The translations under genes were made by a program, and so were the position numbers. Below the pieces are notes generated by a model. That model did not search any database. It had not been told where the DNA came from and saw only the letters and a program-made list of their open reading frames with translations. From the NCBI GenBank assembly GCA_903921785.1, contig CAIXRH010000188.1, forward strand, positions 1 through 40,871: a DNA stretch of 40,871 nt. The letters run 5' to 3'. Each line of letters begins with the position of its first letter. The stretch's first letter is position 1. The stretch comes from an uncultured Pseudomonadota bacterium (GTDB lineage: Bacteria > Myxococcota_A > UBA796 > SXON01). Shown piece after piece: positions 8,386-17,347 of this stretch.

Positions 8386-9906
8386 ATGCCTCCCCTCTCC
8401 TGGCCGCGCGCGTTGGCGCTCTCCGCGCTCAGCGGGCTGCTGCTCGCCCCGGCGATCCTCGCCCAGGACCTCGCGGTGTTCGCGTTCCTGGCCTATGCCC
8501 CGCTCTACCTCGCGATCCAGGGGCAGAGCCCGCGCCGGGCGGCGCTCCTCGGGCTGCTATCAGGAGTGGTGTTCTCGGTGCCCACGTACTGGTGGGTGGC
8601 GGAGACGATCGCCCGCTTCGGCGGCCCCGGTCAGCCGGTGTCGTCGCTCCTGGTGGTCGCCCTCTCCGTGGCGAACGCCGTGCGAATCGCGATCCCTGCG
8701 TGGGTGGCGGCGCGCGCGGCGCAGCGCGGATGGCCGGAGGCGCTGGTCTTCGTGCTCGCCTTCGTGGGCGCCGAGATCGGCTACCCGCTCTTCCTGCCTT
8801 ACTACCTGGGTGTTGGCGTGGTGCAGGCGCTCCCACTCGTGCAGGTGGCCGAGCTCGGCGGGATGCTCGCCGTGGACCTGGTGGTGATCACGTTCGCGGT
8901 GGGGCTCGGCGAGGCCCTGCGTGCGGCGCGGGCGCGGCGTGTGCCAGCGGTAGGTGCCTGGGTGGCCATGGTTGCGGTTCCGGCGCTGGCCTGGGGATGG
9001 GGGGCCGTGCGCATCGCGCAGGTTCGCGTCGAGATGGCGGACGCGCCGTCTGTGCACATCGGGCTCGTCCAGCCCGACGTCCCCGCGGGCGGCTCCGACG
9101 ATGTGCCGTGGAACCGGGAGGCCACCCTTGCGCTCGCGGACCGCGGCGTCGAGCTGGTGCTGTGGCCCGAGGTAGCCGTACACACGTCGTTCAATGAAGA
9201 CACGTGGCGCAAGCGCATCCCCGAGCGGATCACCTCGGGGCTCGGTGTGCCCGTGTTGTTCGGCACTCGGACCTGGGAGGAGTCGCCCCTGGCGGGTGAG
9301 CCGCGACTGCGGCGAAACGTGGCGGTGCTGGTGGACGACGCGGGGGTGCCGATTGGCCGCTATGACAAGCACCAACTCGTCCCGTTCGGCGAGTTCATCC
9401 CGTTCTCGGACTGGTTCCCCGTCTTGCGCGGCGTGGTGGACAACGACGAGTTGTTCATCCCCGGTGCGGGGGTGCAGCCCATCGAGTGGGGAACGCACCG
9501 GATCGCCGCGCTCATCTGCTACGAGGACATCCTTCCTTCCTACGTGAACCGTCACGTGTCGTCGGTGGCCCCTGATCTGCTGGTCACGATCACCAACGAC
9601 GCGTGGTTTGGGGACACGGCCGAGCCGTGGATCCATCTCACGGAGGCCCGCATCCGCGCCATCGAACACCGACGGTACCTGGTGCGCTCGGCGAACAGCG
9701 GTCCGTCCGGGTTGGTGGACCCGATCGGCGCGCTCGGGGACACGTCTGGCCTGTTCGTCAAGGAGAGCCGAATCGTGGAGGCGCGCTGGATGAGCGGAAC
9801 CACGCTGTACGAGCGCATCGGGGACGTGCCCTGGTGGGTCGCGGGGGTCTTGGCGTTGGTCACCGCGTTCGCGCGGCGGCCCGGAAGCAAGGCAGACGCG
9901 AGGTAG
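8386..9906 (+). CDS. lnt: Apolipoprotein N-acyltransferase
   Basis: Lnt performs the last step of lipoprotein maturation, moving an acyl chain from phospholipid to the alpha-amine of the lipidated cysteine on the periplasmic face of the inner membrane. The 506 residues match the family: about six N-terminal membrane segments (8-210), a nitrilase-like domain (about 222-475) and a final membrane helix. The catalytic triad is visible as E262 (LWPEVAVHTSF), K328 (RYDKHQLVPFGEF) and C378 (ALICYEDILPSY). The upstream neighbour is divergent, so this is a single gene. The many lipoproteins in this window are its likely substrates. The integrated element begins just past its stop. Confidence 0.95.
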   Translation: MPPLSWPRALALSALSGLLLAPAILAQDLAVFAFLAYAPLYLAIQGQSPRRAALLGLLSGVVFSVPTYWWVAETIARFGGPGQPVSSLLVVALSVANAVRIAIPAWVAARAAQRGWPEALVFVLAFVGAEIGYPLFLPYYLGVGVVQALPLVQVAELGGMLAVDLVVITFAVGLGEALRAARARRVPAVGAWVAMVAVPALAWGWGAVRIAQVRVEMADAPSVHIGLVQPDVPAGGSDDVPWNREATLALADRGVELVLWPEVAVHTSFNEDTWRKRIPERITSGLGVPVLFGTRTWEESPLAGEPRLRRNVAVLVDDAGVPIGRYDKHQLVPFGEFIPFSDWFPVLRGVVDNDELFIPGAGVQPIEWGTHRIAALICYEDILPSYVNRHVSSVAPDLLVTITNDAWFGDTAEPWIHLTEARIRAIEHRRYLVRSANSGPSGLVDPIGALGDTSGLFVKESRIVEARWMSGTTLYERIGDVPWWVAGVLALVTAFARRPGSKADAR

Positions 9907-10020
9907 CGGGCAGACGGACAGCGCATGGGCACGGTCAGGGCGGAGCCGTTCAGTCGGCCGCGGCGCTGTCGTTCCGAGTCGAATCAACCATCTGGGCGAT
10001 GGCCGGATCACGCGCCGCCT

Positions 10021-11724
10021 TCACCGGGCGATCTGGTTTGGCCATCGCGGCGCCGCTGGGGCGGAGACTCTCCCACCAGAGAGTCCGCTCCCGTAACTTT
10101 CGGGTGCGCCGCGAGCGGGCCGCCGCCCGCCCTTCGAGCTGTGCGGCACGGGGGTGGACAGCCGGCCGCCCGCGTCGTCGTCGGCCGCCGGCGCCGCACC
10201 GACGAGCACGCGGATCTCGACCTCGCGCGTCTCGGTGTCGATGACCACGCGCTCGATCAGCTCGCCGATGATGGCGCGCTGCTGGTCGCGGTCCACGGTC
10301 TGCACGGCGGTCCGCAGCGAGGCGAGGCGCGCCTCGACCGCCGCCAGCCGGGCCGACTTCGCGCCCTGGCTGCGCTCGTCGAGCTGCGCCAGCTCCAGCC
10401 GGTTGAGCAGCGGGGCGCGCTCCCGCTCGATGGCCGCCAGCTCGGTCGCGACCTCGTCCTCGGTGTAGACGCCCTTGCGGAAGCCCGCCTGGACCCGGCT
10501 CCGCTCCACCGCGAGGCGCTCGAGCTCCGCGCGGAGGGCACGCGCGGCCTCGACGCCCGCGCTGCCGTTGCGCTTCTGGTCCGCCTCGACCGCCCGCTCC
10601 ACCTCGGCCCGGAAGTAGCCGGGCTCGAGGATGAGCTGGCGCACGTAGTTCCAGACGAGGGGCTCCACCTGGTCGGCGCGGACGCTCCCCCGGGCAGTGC
10701 ACCGCTCGCAGTTGACCTGGGGCCGGTTCGCGAACTCGCACCGGTAGTACATGTTCCGGCCCTTCACCGTGGTCTGCCCGCGCATCTTGCGCCCGCAGTG
10801 GGCGCAGAAGACGACCGCGCGGAGCAGGTAGTCGTACTGGAGCGGCCGGGCCGGCGGTCGTGCCCGTCCCCGGAGCGCGGCGTCCGCCGCGTCCCACTGC
10901 TCGCGGGTGACGACCGGCTCGACGGACACGGTGAAGTCGGGGTCCCACGCCGGGTTCGGCGCCCACCGGTCCGAGCAGTACACGGGGTTTGCGAGCATGT
11001 CCTGGATCGACCGCCGGACGATGAACTTGGTCCCGGGCTCCCGCGGCGTGCCCTTCGGCGTTCCGCGGGGACGGTACTTCTGGATGCGTCCCGAGGGCAT
11101 GTTCCGCCGGACGAGCTCGCGCTCGATCTGGAGCGGCCCCAACCCCTCCGCGGCGAGCCGGAAGATCTCGCGGACGACGGGCGCCTCGACGGCGGAGGCG
11201 ATGTAGCCGTGCTTCTCCGGCGACCACTCCAGCCCGAGCGGCGTCTGCGTGAGCGGGCGCCCTCCCTTGCGAAGCACGGCGTCCTTCCTCCCGCGCAGCG
11301 TGCGCTCGCGCGTCTTGGACCGCTCGTAGGACGCGACCGAAGAGAGCATGTCCTGGGTCAGCTTCTCCTCGGGCGTGACGTCGCGGAGGATCCCCTTCGG
11401 CGTGGCGAGGAGCACGCCGTGGTCGCGCAGCGCCTTGCGGACGATGGCTCGTTCGAACGGGTCCTCCGCCCGCGAGGTGCGGTCGAGGTCCACGACGAGC
11501 AGGTAGTCGACAGCCCGGCTCTCCACGAGCCGGAGCGCCCGTGCCATCCCCGGGCGCTCCCACGCGGGGACCGTGCCGCTGAACCCGTCGTCGGACTCGA
11601 CCGACACGACCGTCCAGTCGCTCGCCCGCGCGTAGTGCAAGAGCGTCTCCCGCTGCGACTCGATGGTGCCGGCCTCGCGCTGCTTGTCGGTGCTGACACG
11701 GCAGTAGATCACGCACTTCTTCAT
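10021..11724 (-). CDS. Large serine recombinase (site-specific integrase/invertase family)
   Basis: A 567-residue large serine recombinase, expected to catalyse recombination between short att sites through a 5'-phosphoserine link. The N-terminal resolvase domain has YCRVSTDKQ with nucleophile Ser11, then DDGFSG and LDRTSR supplying active-site arginines. The central recombinase domain runs to about residue 320 (PLGLEW, IFRLAAEGLGPLQIERELVRR). A zinc ribbon follows, with CAHCGRKM and later Cys residues (YRCE, NCERC). A coiled-coil-like helical segment and a basic tail complete the usual layout. The start ATG overlaps the stop of the HTH gene (ATGA), so the two are co-expressed. Convergent with lnt. 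Confidence 0.93.
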   Translation of the reverse strand: MKKCVIYCRVSTDKQREAGTIESQRETLLHYARASDWTVVSVESDDGFSGTVPAWERPGMARALRLVESRAVDYLLVVDLDRTSRAEDPFERAIVRKALRDHGVLLATPKGILRDVTPEEKLTQDMLSSVASYERSKTRERTLRGRKDAVLRKGGRPLTQTPLGLEWSPEKHGYIASAVEAPVVREIFRLAAEGLGPLQIERELVRRNMPSGRIQKYRPRGTPKGTPREPGTKFIVRRSIQDMLANPVYCSDRWAPNPAWDPDFTVSVEPVVTREQWDAADAALRGRARPPARPLQYDYLLRAVVFCAHCGRKMRGQTTVKGRNMYYRCEFANRPQVNCERCTARGSVRADQVEPLVWNYVRQLILEPGYFRAEVERAVEADQKRNGSAGVEAARALRAELERLAVERSRVQAGFRKGVYTEDEVATELAAIERERAPLLNRLELAQLDERSQGAKSARLAAVEARLASLRTAVQTVDRDQQRAIIGELIERVVIDTETREVEIRVLVGAAPAADDDAGGRLSTPVPHSSKGGRRPARGAPESYGSGLSGGRVSAPAAPRWPNQIAR

Positions 11725-12257
11725 GGCGTCTCCGGGGGGTTCAGGATGGTCTCGACCGCGTCGGCCGACCCGGCGGTGTGCCACGCGAGCTTGCGGGCGA
11801 ACTCGATCCACTGCCGCTTCACGAGCGGCGGGATCAGCTCGATCACCACGGGGTCCATGCGCATCGGGCGCAACAGCGGGTGGGTGACGAGGCGGGCGAA
11901 GCGCGCGTCCAGCCGATCGTCAAGCGTGTCGATCTCCGAGGGCGTCTCGAAGCGGAACCCGGCTTCGTGCATCAGCTCGCGGAGGTCGCGTCCGTACACG
12001 CGCCCCATGCGCTGCAGAACCTTGAGCGTGGGCGGGTTCGGCCGCTCACCCGTCTCCATCTTCGCGAGGTAGCTGAAGGAGACGCCGATGGCGGCGGCCG
12101 CGGCCCGGAGCGAGAGCTGCGCCGACTCGCGCATCGCGCGGAGGTAGGGGCCGAAGGACGGGCGCGCCTCCCAGGTGATGGCAGCCACGCCGGTGCGGCC
12201 GGGGACGTCGGGGGGCGCGTTCTTGAGGACCAGCTCGGTGGGGGATCGGGTGGGCAT
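11721..12257 (-). CDS. XRE-family HTH regulator, co-transcribed with the recombinase (178 aa)
   Basis: I use ATG 12257, the first after the divergent promoter region. Residues about 36-95 form a Cro/C1-type helix-turn-helix: LSLRAAAAAIGVSFSYLAKME followed by the typical GERPNPPTLKVLQRMGRVYG. The C-terminal part is helical and unassigned (PVVIELIPPLVKRQWIEF). The gene stops inside the start of the recombinase gene (ATGA). It faces the small HTH gene at 12357 across a 99-base region, as in the divergent repressor pairs of temperate phages and integrative elements, so a lysogeny-like or excision control role is likely but inferred. Confidence 0.85.
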   Translation of the reverse strand: MPTRSPTELVLKNAPPDVPGRTGVAAITWEARPSFGPYLRAMRESAQLSLRAAAAAIGVSFSYLAKMETGERPNPPTLKVLQRMGRVYGRDLRELMHEAGFRFETPSEIDTLDDRLDARFARLVTHPLLRPMRMDPVVIELIPPLVKRQWIEFARKLAWHTAGSADAVETILNPPETP

Positions 12258-12356
12258 GGAGCCACCGTACCCCGGACTCACCGAAAAGTACACAACTTCT
12301 CGGCGAGGGCCTCGAAGGCTGTAGACAATCAGAACACATCGTGCGACGTTGTACAC
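12258..12356. promoter_or_regulatory. Divergent control region with two GTACACA repeats
   Basis: This AT-richer gap separates two divergent HTH genes. GTACACA occurs at 12288-12294 and again at 12351-12357, 63 bases apart. The first lies inside the imperfect dyad AAGT-ACACA-ACTT (12286-12298); the second touches the ATG at 12357 and overlaps the palindrome TGTACA. Such pairs are typical of operators for Cro/C1-like proteins. No confident -35/-10 pair is visible, and no ribosome site precedes ATG 12357, so that gene may be read from a leaderless message. Confidence 0.45.
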
Positions 12357-12650
12357 ATGAATACCCCCTCCGGCCCTTCCTCCTGCTCCCGCCCCGCTTG
12401 GCTCCTCCGCGGCAACCGCGTCCGCGCGCGGCTCGGGCGCTGCCACATGACGCTCACCGAGGGCGCCGCGCGCCTCGGCGTGTCCCGCTCCTACTTCTCG
12501 CAGCTCCTCGCGGGGCGACGGACGCTGTCGCCCAAGGTGAGGCGCCGGCTCCTCGCGTGCCCGCCGTTCTGCGAACTCGCCGCGACGGACCTCTGGCACG
12601 AGCCGCCGGAGGACCCTGGCGACGAGGAGGTGACCCGTGGCGCGGCGTAG
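12357..12650 (+). CDS. Small Cro-like HTH protein (97 aa)
   Basis: Residues about 31-70 look like a minimal helix-turn-helix: MTLTEGAARLGVSRSYFSQL followed by LAGRRTLSPKVRRRLLA, the pattern seen in Cro-like proteins. The first 30 residues are basic and Ser/Pro-rich. ATG 12357 has no ribosome site; an internal ATG at 12447 would give just the HTH part. It is divergent from the 178-residue HTH gene and heads the plus-strand set that includes ParA. The natural reading is a Cro-type counterpart to the opposing regulator. Confidence 0.65.
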   Translation: MNTPSGPSSCSRPAWLLRGNRVRARLGRCHMTLTEGAARLGVSRSYFSQLLAGRRTLSPKVRRRLLACPPFCELAATDLWHEPPEDPGDEEVTRGAA

Positions 12651-12855
12651 CCCCCCGGGGCTGGTCGTGCGGGTCGTGCGAGTGCCCGGCGGGGCCGGTG
12701 TGGGCGACGCCCGCCGCCGCGTACTCGACCTGCTCCTGGCCGCGGCGCGCACGGGCTGGGGCGACGGCGCGGACGCGACCCCCACGCCGGGAGCGGCCGA
12801 GGCGCCCGCCAACGTCCCGCCGCCGAACACGGACCCGAGCAAGCATGCCGCCTGA
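12637..12855 (+). CDS. Small protein of unknown function (72 aa)
   Basis: A GTG start with an excellent GGAGG site six bases upstream overlaps the end of the HTH gene by 14 bases, which supports real coding. The product has a basic beginning with a Val-rich strand, one helix (residues about 26-37) and a Pro/Ala/Asn-rich tail likely disordered. No family is recognised. It may be a cofactor of the adjacent HTH protein. Confidence 0.5.
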   Translation: MARRSPPGLVVRVVRVPGGAGVGDARRRVLDLLLAAARTGWGDGADATPTPGAAEAPANVPPPNTDPSKHAA

Positions 12856-12862
12856 CTTCGCC

Positions 12863-12894
12863 GTCATGGGACGGTCATATGGCCGCCCCATGAC
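12863..12894. promoter_or_regulatory. 32-bp near-perfect palindrome upstream of parA-like gene (candidate parS/operator)
   Basis: The left arm (12863-12878) and right arm (12879-12894) match as inverted repeats at 14 of 16 positions around a central CATATG; the arm consensus is GTCATGGGRCGGYCAT. It sits 47 bases before the ParA start, followed by an AT-rich stretch that could hold the promoter. Placement and size suit a centromere/operator bound by the RHH partner encoded downstream. Confidence 0.6.
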
Positions 12895-12941
12895 CAACTC
12901 CATAACAAGCTTTCATCGAACACTTTCACCATAGGATCACC

Positions 12942-13811
12942 ATGTCTTCGACCTATGACCGCCACATGACCCGGACCTCGTCGGGCCCGTCTCGCACCTC
13001 CTCCAGCGCCCCGCGCGCCGTCCCCACCCTCGCGCTGCCGGCCGAGCCGGCCGGCGACACCGCCGTCCCCCGCCTGCCGACCGTCGTCGTCTCCTCGTGG
13101 AAGGGCGGCGTCTGGAAGACGTGCCTCTCCGCGAGCCTCGCGGAGCGCCTCGCGTTCGCGGGCCTCGACGTGCTGTACCTGGTCACCGACGACCAGCTCG
13201 ACGCCCGGCGCCGCCTCGGCATCTCCGAGTCGGACCCCGATGTCGCCCGTGTCCAGCGTGGCGCCGGGAGCGTCACCGTGGTCGGCCTCGCCGGGCCGCA
13301 CGCGGTCGAGGTGCTCTACCGCTCGGGCCCGGGGCGCCTGGGCCGGTTCGACGCCATCGTGGTGGACACCCCGCCGGTGAAGAAGGGCGGGTGCCTGCCG
13401 GGCGTGCTCCTCGTCGCGCCCACCGACGGCGACGACGCCTCCGCGAACCTCATCCGGATGCTGCGAGCGACGCCCGCTAACACCGAGATCGTGCTGGTCC
13501 GCATCGACAGGGTGCCCAAGCACGAGTGGCTCCACGACGCGGCCGTCATCCACGACGCCTCGGACCACGCGGGCGCGTTCTCATACCTGTCCGACCCGCT
13601 CCCGCGCACGGACGAGGTCCGCGACGCGCTCAACCGCGGGAAGTCGGTGTGGACGCTCCCCCGTCGCGGCCCGACGCGGGAGTTCCTGCATGGCGTGGAG
13701 TCGCTCGCCGGCGTCGCGTGGGGGCGCATCCGGCCCGACACGGCCCTGCCCCCGCTCGCGTCCGCCGCGGCCTCGCCGACCCACATCGCGGGCTGGGACG
13801 ACGATGCTTGA
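12942..13811 (+). CDS. ParA/MinD-type partition ATPase with atypical Walker A
   Basis: This 289-residue protein has a disordered Ser/Thr/Pro-rich N-terminus (1-45), then the deviant Walker A KGGVWKT (54-60) and Walker B-like DAIVVDTPP; a strand with VLLVAPTDGDD follows where ParA proteins place switch II. Both signature lysines (K54, K59) are kept, but Trp58 replaces the usual glycine. ParA ATPases position plasmid or element DNA on the nucleoid using a DNA-bound partner. ATG 12942 has AGGA five bases upstream. The first codons overlap a third copy of the palindrome half-site. It overlaps the partner gene by eight bases. Confidence 0.82.
   Translation: MSSTYDRHMTRTSSGPSRTSSSAPRAVPTLALPAEPAGDTAVPRLPTVVVSSWKGGVWKTCLSASLAERLAFAGLDVLYLVTDDQLDARRRLGISESDPDVARVQRGAGSVTVVGLAGPHAVEVLYRSGPGRLGRFDAIVVDTPPVKKGGCLPGVLLVAPTDGDDASANLIRMLRATPANTEIVLVRIDRVPKHEWLHDAAVIHDASDHAGAFSYLSDPLPRTDEVRDALNRGKSVWTLPRRGPTREFLHGVESLAGVAWGRIRPDTALPPLASAAASPTHIAGWDDDA
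12955..12970 (-). promoter_or_regulatory. Third half-site of the palindrome motif inside the start of the parA-like gene
   Basis: The 16 bases match the right arm of the 32-bp palindrome at 14 of 16 positions and lie within codons 5-10 of the ParA-like gene, 76 bases downstream of that arm. A binding protein occupying both sites could block ParA expression, giving the autoregulation normal for partition operons. Confidence 0.5.
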
Positions 13812-14322
13812 TCCGGCCCGCGCACGCGCCGAGGCCGACGCCGCGGAGCAGCGCGGGTCGGGCACTCTGTGGGCGGCCGGGCCGCTCGCCTGGGAGGGCG
13901 TCAGCGCGGGCACGGTCGCGCAGGCGGAGGTCGTGCCGTCGGTCGAGGATGAGCGCGACGAGGAGCCGGGTCCGGCGCCTCGGCTCGCGCCGGTGCGGCG
14001 CGCGCGTGCGCGTGCGCCTTGTGCCTGGGAGGAGACCGAGCAGGTGCCCACGGCGCTGCTCGCGGCGATCCTCGCGCGCCTGGAGATGGCGCCGCGCAGT
14101 GACGGCGGCGGCGTGCCCTCGTGGCTCGCCGAGGCCATCGGGGACCCGCTCACCTACGCCGCCGCCTCGCCGCACCGGATCGACGTGTGCGCGCGCGTAC
14201 ACCCCGCGCTCTACCGGAAGTTCCAGGCGATGAAGGAGCGGCTTGGGCTCAGGACGATGGCGGGGGCGTGGGAGTACGTGCTCAGGGCGGGCTTGGCGGC
14301 GGCGGCCCGGCGCCTTGGGTGA
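13804..14322 (+). CDS. Ribbon-helix-helix-like DNA-binding partner of ParA (candidate centromere-binding protein)
   Basis: ATG 13804 lies inside the end of the ParA-like gene (8-base overlap), giving 172 residues. The first 120 residues are Ala/Glu/Pro-rich and low in structure, with one helix (VPTALLAAILARLEM). The C-terminal 50 residues read as a strand (RIDVCARVHPAL) followed by two helices (FQAMKERLGLRTMAGAWEYVL), the RHH pattern. In type Ib partition systems a small RHH protein is encoded directly after parA and binds a nearby centromere; order, coupling and the adjacent palindrome fit. The assignment is structural reasoning, not a recognised family match. Confidence 0.6.
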   Translation: MLDPARARAEADAAEQRGSGTLWAAGPLAWEGVSAGTVAQAEVVPSVEDERDEEPGPAPRLAPVRRARARAPCAWEETEQVPTALLAAILARLEMAPRSDGGGVPSWLAEAIGDPLTYAAASPHRIDVCARVHPALYRKFQAMKERLGLRTMAGAWEYVLRAGLAAAARRLG

Positions 14323-14577
14323 GAGATCGTCCACGATCTCGGCGCCCCTCCACGATCGCATTTCCGGTCTGATCTGAACGGCAGCATCCGGCTGTCAGGG
14401 ATGCGCCGGCGAACGCCCCACCTTGCGGGTGCGCGGCTCTGCCACCTGGGCGACCACTCCCGCGGCCTCAATGAAACGAGAATGGCACTTGACGTGCGAC
14501 CAACCATCCGAATACCCTGCCGGAGCACCTCGCCACCCGGCCGTGCAACCCGAACCCCATCCCTGACGGAGTGAACT

Positions 14578-14961
14578 GTGAAACGCCTTCCCCTTCCTTG
14601 GTCGACGCTGGTGGCCACCGGCGACGTCAACAACAAGTCCTTCTGCCCTGCGACCGGCTGGGTCACCGGCGGCGACGTGAAGCGCCTGCGCGGCACGTTC
14701 GAGCAACGGGCCAGCCAGACGAACTTCCGGTGCGTCTTTGGCTATCAGGTTGCGGACAGCGACGGGAACCCCGGCGCGTTCTACGAACTCGGCTCCTCGC
14801 TGACTGCGGACGGCTTCAACTACGGCACCCTGACGGACGTCTTCAGCAACACGCAGTCCAAGCAGCTCGTTCGCTTCGGCTGGGTCGTCTGGTACAATTC
14901 CGGCGGCACCCCTCCGCTGTTCGGCCGCTGCGGGGGCATCGTGGAGTACGACAACTGCTAG
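14578..14961 (+). CDS. Hypothetical protein of the element cargo (127 aa)
   Basis: GTG 14578 has GGAG six bases upstream. A weak promoter candidate (TTGACG at 14489, 18-base spacer, TACCCT) precedes it. The product is rich in Gly, Asn, Thr and aromatics with alternating strand-like stretches (FRCVFGYQVADSDGNPGAFY, VRFGWVVWYNSGG) and three cysteines, and it ends in EYDNC. No signal peptide is visible. Codon use is less GC-biased than the partition genes. The composition suggests a small beta-rich, possibly extracellular protein; no family is recognised. Confidence 0.6.
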   Translation: MKRLPLPWSTLVATGDVNNKSFCPATGWVTGGDVKRLRGTFEQRASQTNFRCVFGYQVADSDGNPGAFYELGSSLTADGFNYGTLTDVFSNTQSKQLVRFGWVVWYNSGGTPPLFGRCGGIVEYDNC

Positions 14962-14971
14962 CCGTCGGAGG

Positions 14972-15012
14972 CGCGGCTCTCTTCGTGCAACCGTCGCGCG
15001 AGGAGAGCCGCG
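14972..15012 (+). terminator. Hairpin after the 127-aa gene
   Basis: A perfect 10-bp inverted repeat (CGCGGCTCTC at 14972-14981 and its complement at 15003-15012) encloses a 21-base loop, eleven bases past the stop codon. There is no T-run, so it may end transcription by a non-canonical route or only stabilise the 3' end. Confidence 0.4.
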
Positions 15013-15061
15013 TGCGACCGGACGACATCAAGGCGCCATTGACTCGTGCAGGAGGCAAGAA

Positions 15062-16435
<1,374 letters not shown>

Positions 16436-16442
16436 TCACAGA

Positions 16443-17099
16443 ATGGAACTGACTCATGATGCTGGTGTTGTAGCGGAAGCCCGTGTGGACTCGGTGGCGG
16501 ACGGTGCCGATGCCGGTGGTCACGGTACTCCAGCGCTGCCTACCTTTCCGGCGCATCCGGCCCGATACTCCGCTTTTGGGACTGTGGCGGGCGGCTACTT
16601 TCAACATGCCTGGGGGGGGCAGTTACAGGTCGGCGCGAGCGTCGGTGCGTCGGGACTTCCCCACATGAGCATCCGACTCGGCGCGTTGGGCCGGAGTGAG
16701 ACGGATCCTCCCGCAGGCGCCCTTCGGATGGGCGGATTCGCCGCTGGCGACGTTGGTTGGTCCGTGCAGCTCGGTTCCGATTGGGTGGTTGGCCCCCGAT
16801 TCGCCGGAGAAATCGCCCGCTTCATGCCTGATGCATCCCTCGTAGGGTACAGCATGATCTCGCCCGGGGCAGAATTCGGGCGCTCACCAAGGGATGGTCT
16901 AGTTCGGGACTGGAGCGTGTACCTTTCCTGGGGATTCGGTAGCTATCACCAATGCAACTGCGGGTGGTCGTTTCCGGAAGCAGGCGCCTCTCTATTGTTT
17001 GCGAACGGCCTCCTCGTTGAGATCAACGCTTCGCTCAACAGAAGCGCAATTGGCGTCGGCTGGGAGTTCGCTCACGGCAAGGCGGACCACGGGCTGTAG
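16443..17099 (+). CDS. Hypothetical beta-rich, glycine-rich protein (218 aa)
   Basis: ATG 16443 follows GAGGAGG eleven bases upstream, within the end of the metallopeptidase-like gene, so the two are co-translated. After an acidic/Ala N-terminus (1-40) the protein shows repeated amphipathic strands with Gly turns (LQVGASVGASGL, MSIRLGALG, WSVQLGSDWVVG, WSVYLSWGFGSY, IGVGWEF), the look of a small outer-membrane barrel, though no signal peptide is visible. It has a CNC pair echoing the CxC array next door. GC content is below the window average. No family is recognised. Confidence 0.62.
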   Translation: MELTHDAGVVAEARVDSVADGADAGGHGTPALPTFPAHPARYSAFGTVAGGYFQHAWGGQLQVGASVGASGLPHMSIRLGALGRSETDPPAGALRMGGFAAGDVGWSVQLGSDWVVGPRFAGEIARFMPDASLVGYSMISPGAEFGRSPRDGLVRDWSVYLSWGFGSYHQCNCGWSFPEAGASLLFANGLLVEINASLNRSAIGVGWEFAHGKADHGL

Positions 17100-17230
17100 G
17101 TCAGTGCGAGGGACATCGTGGCAGGTGCAATCTACCGAGCATCATCCTCGATGTTCCGGTTACCGGCCACCGACATAGATACGCAAAACGAAACTCTCCC
17201 AGCAGTTCTACACCCCCACTGTCACGCCCC

Positions 17231-17347
17231 TCACGCCAACCACCACCCCAACCCCGCCATCGCCAGCAAAAACGCTCCAATCTCCGGTGCGCACCCGAGC
17301 TTCTTCCCGTGGCGGAAGCGTTTTCGCAGCCAGTCTGCCTGGTTCAC
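17231..17347 (-). CDS. Candidate 38-aa tail-anchored micro-protein overlapping the ArsA-like gene
   Basis: The GTG at 17347 overlaps the stop of the ArsA-like gene as GTGA, the coupling used throughout this genome. The 38-residue product begins with a basic segment (LRKRFRHGKK, residues 7-16) and ends in a hydrophobic run of about 16 residues (IGAFLLAMAGLGWWLA) right at the C-terminus, so it would be a tail-anchored protein with a cytosolic basic head. GC at third positions is high (32 of 38 codons), as expected for host coding. Its position after two ATPases of the Get3/ArsA family, which in eukaryotes deliver tail-anchored proteins, is suggestive. Expression is unproven. Confidence 0.5.
   Translation of the reverse strand: MNQADWLRKRFRHGKKLGCAPEIGAFLLAMAGLGWWLA

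Noticed and set aside
14400-14470. tRNA-like sequence on the minus strand (D-arm-like AGGTGGCAGAGC)
   Set aside because: No proper anticodon stem or TTCGA T-loop can be folded, so I do not call a tRNA; a decayed tRNA remnant is possible but unsupported.
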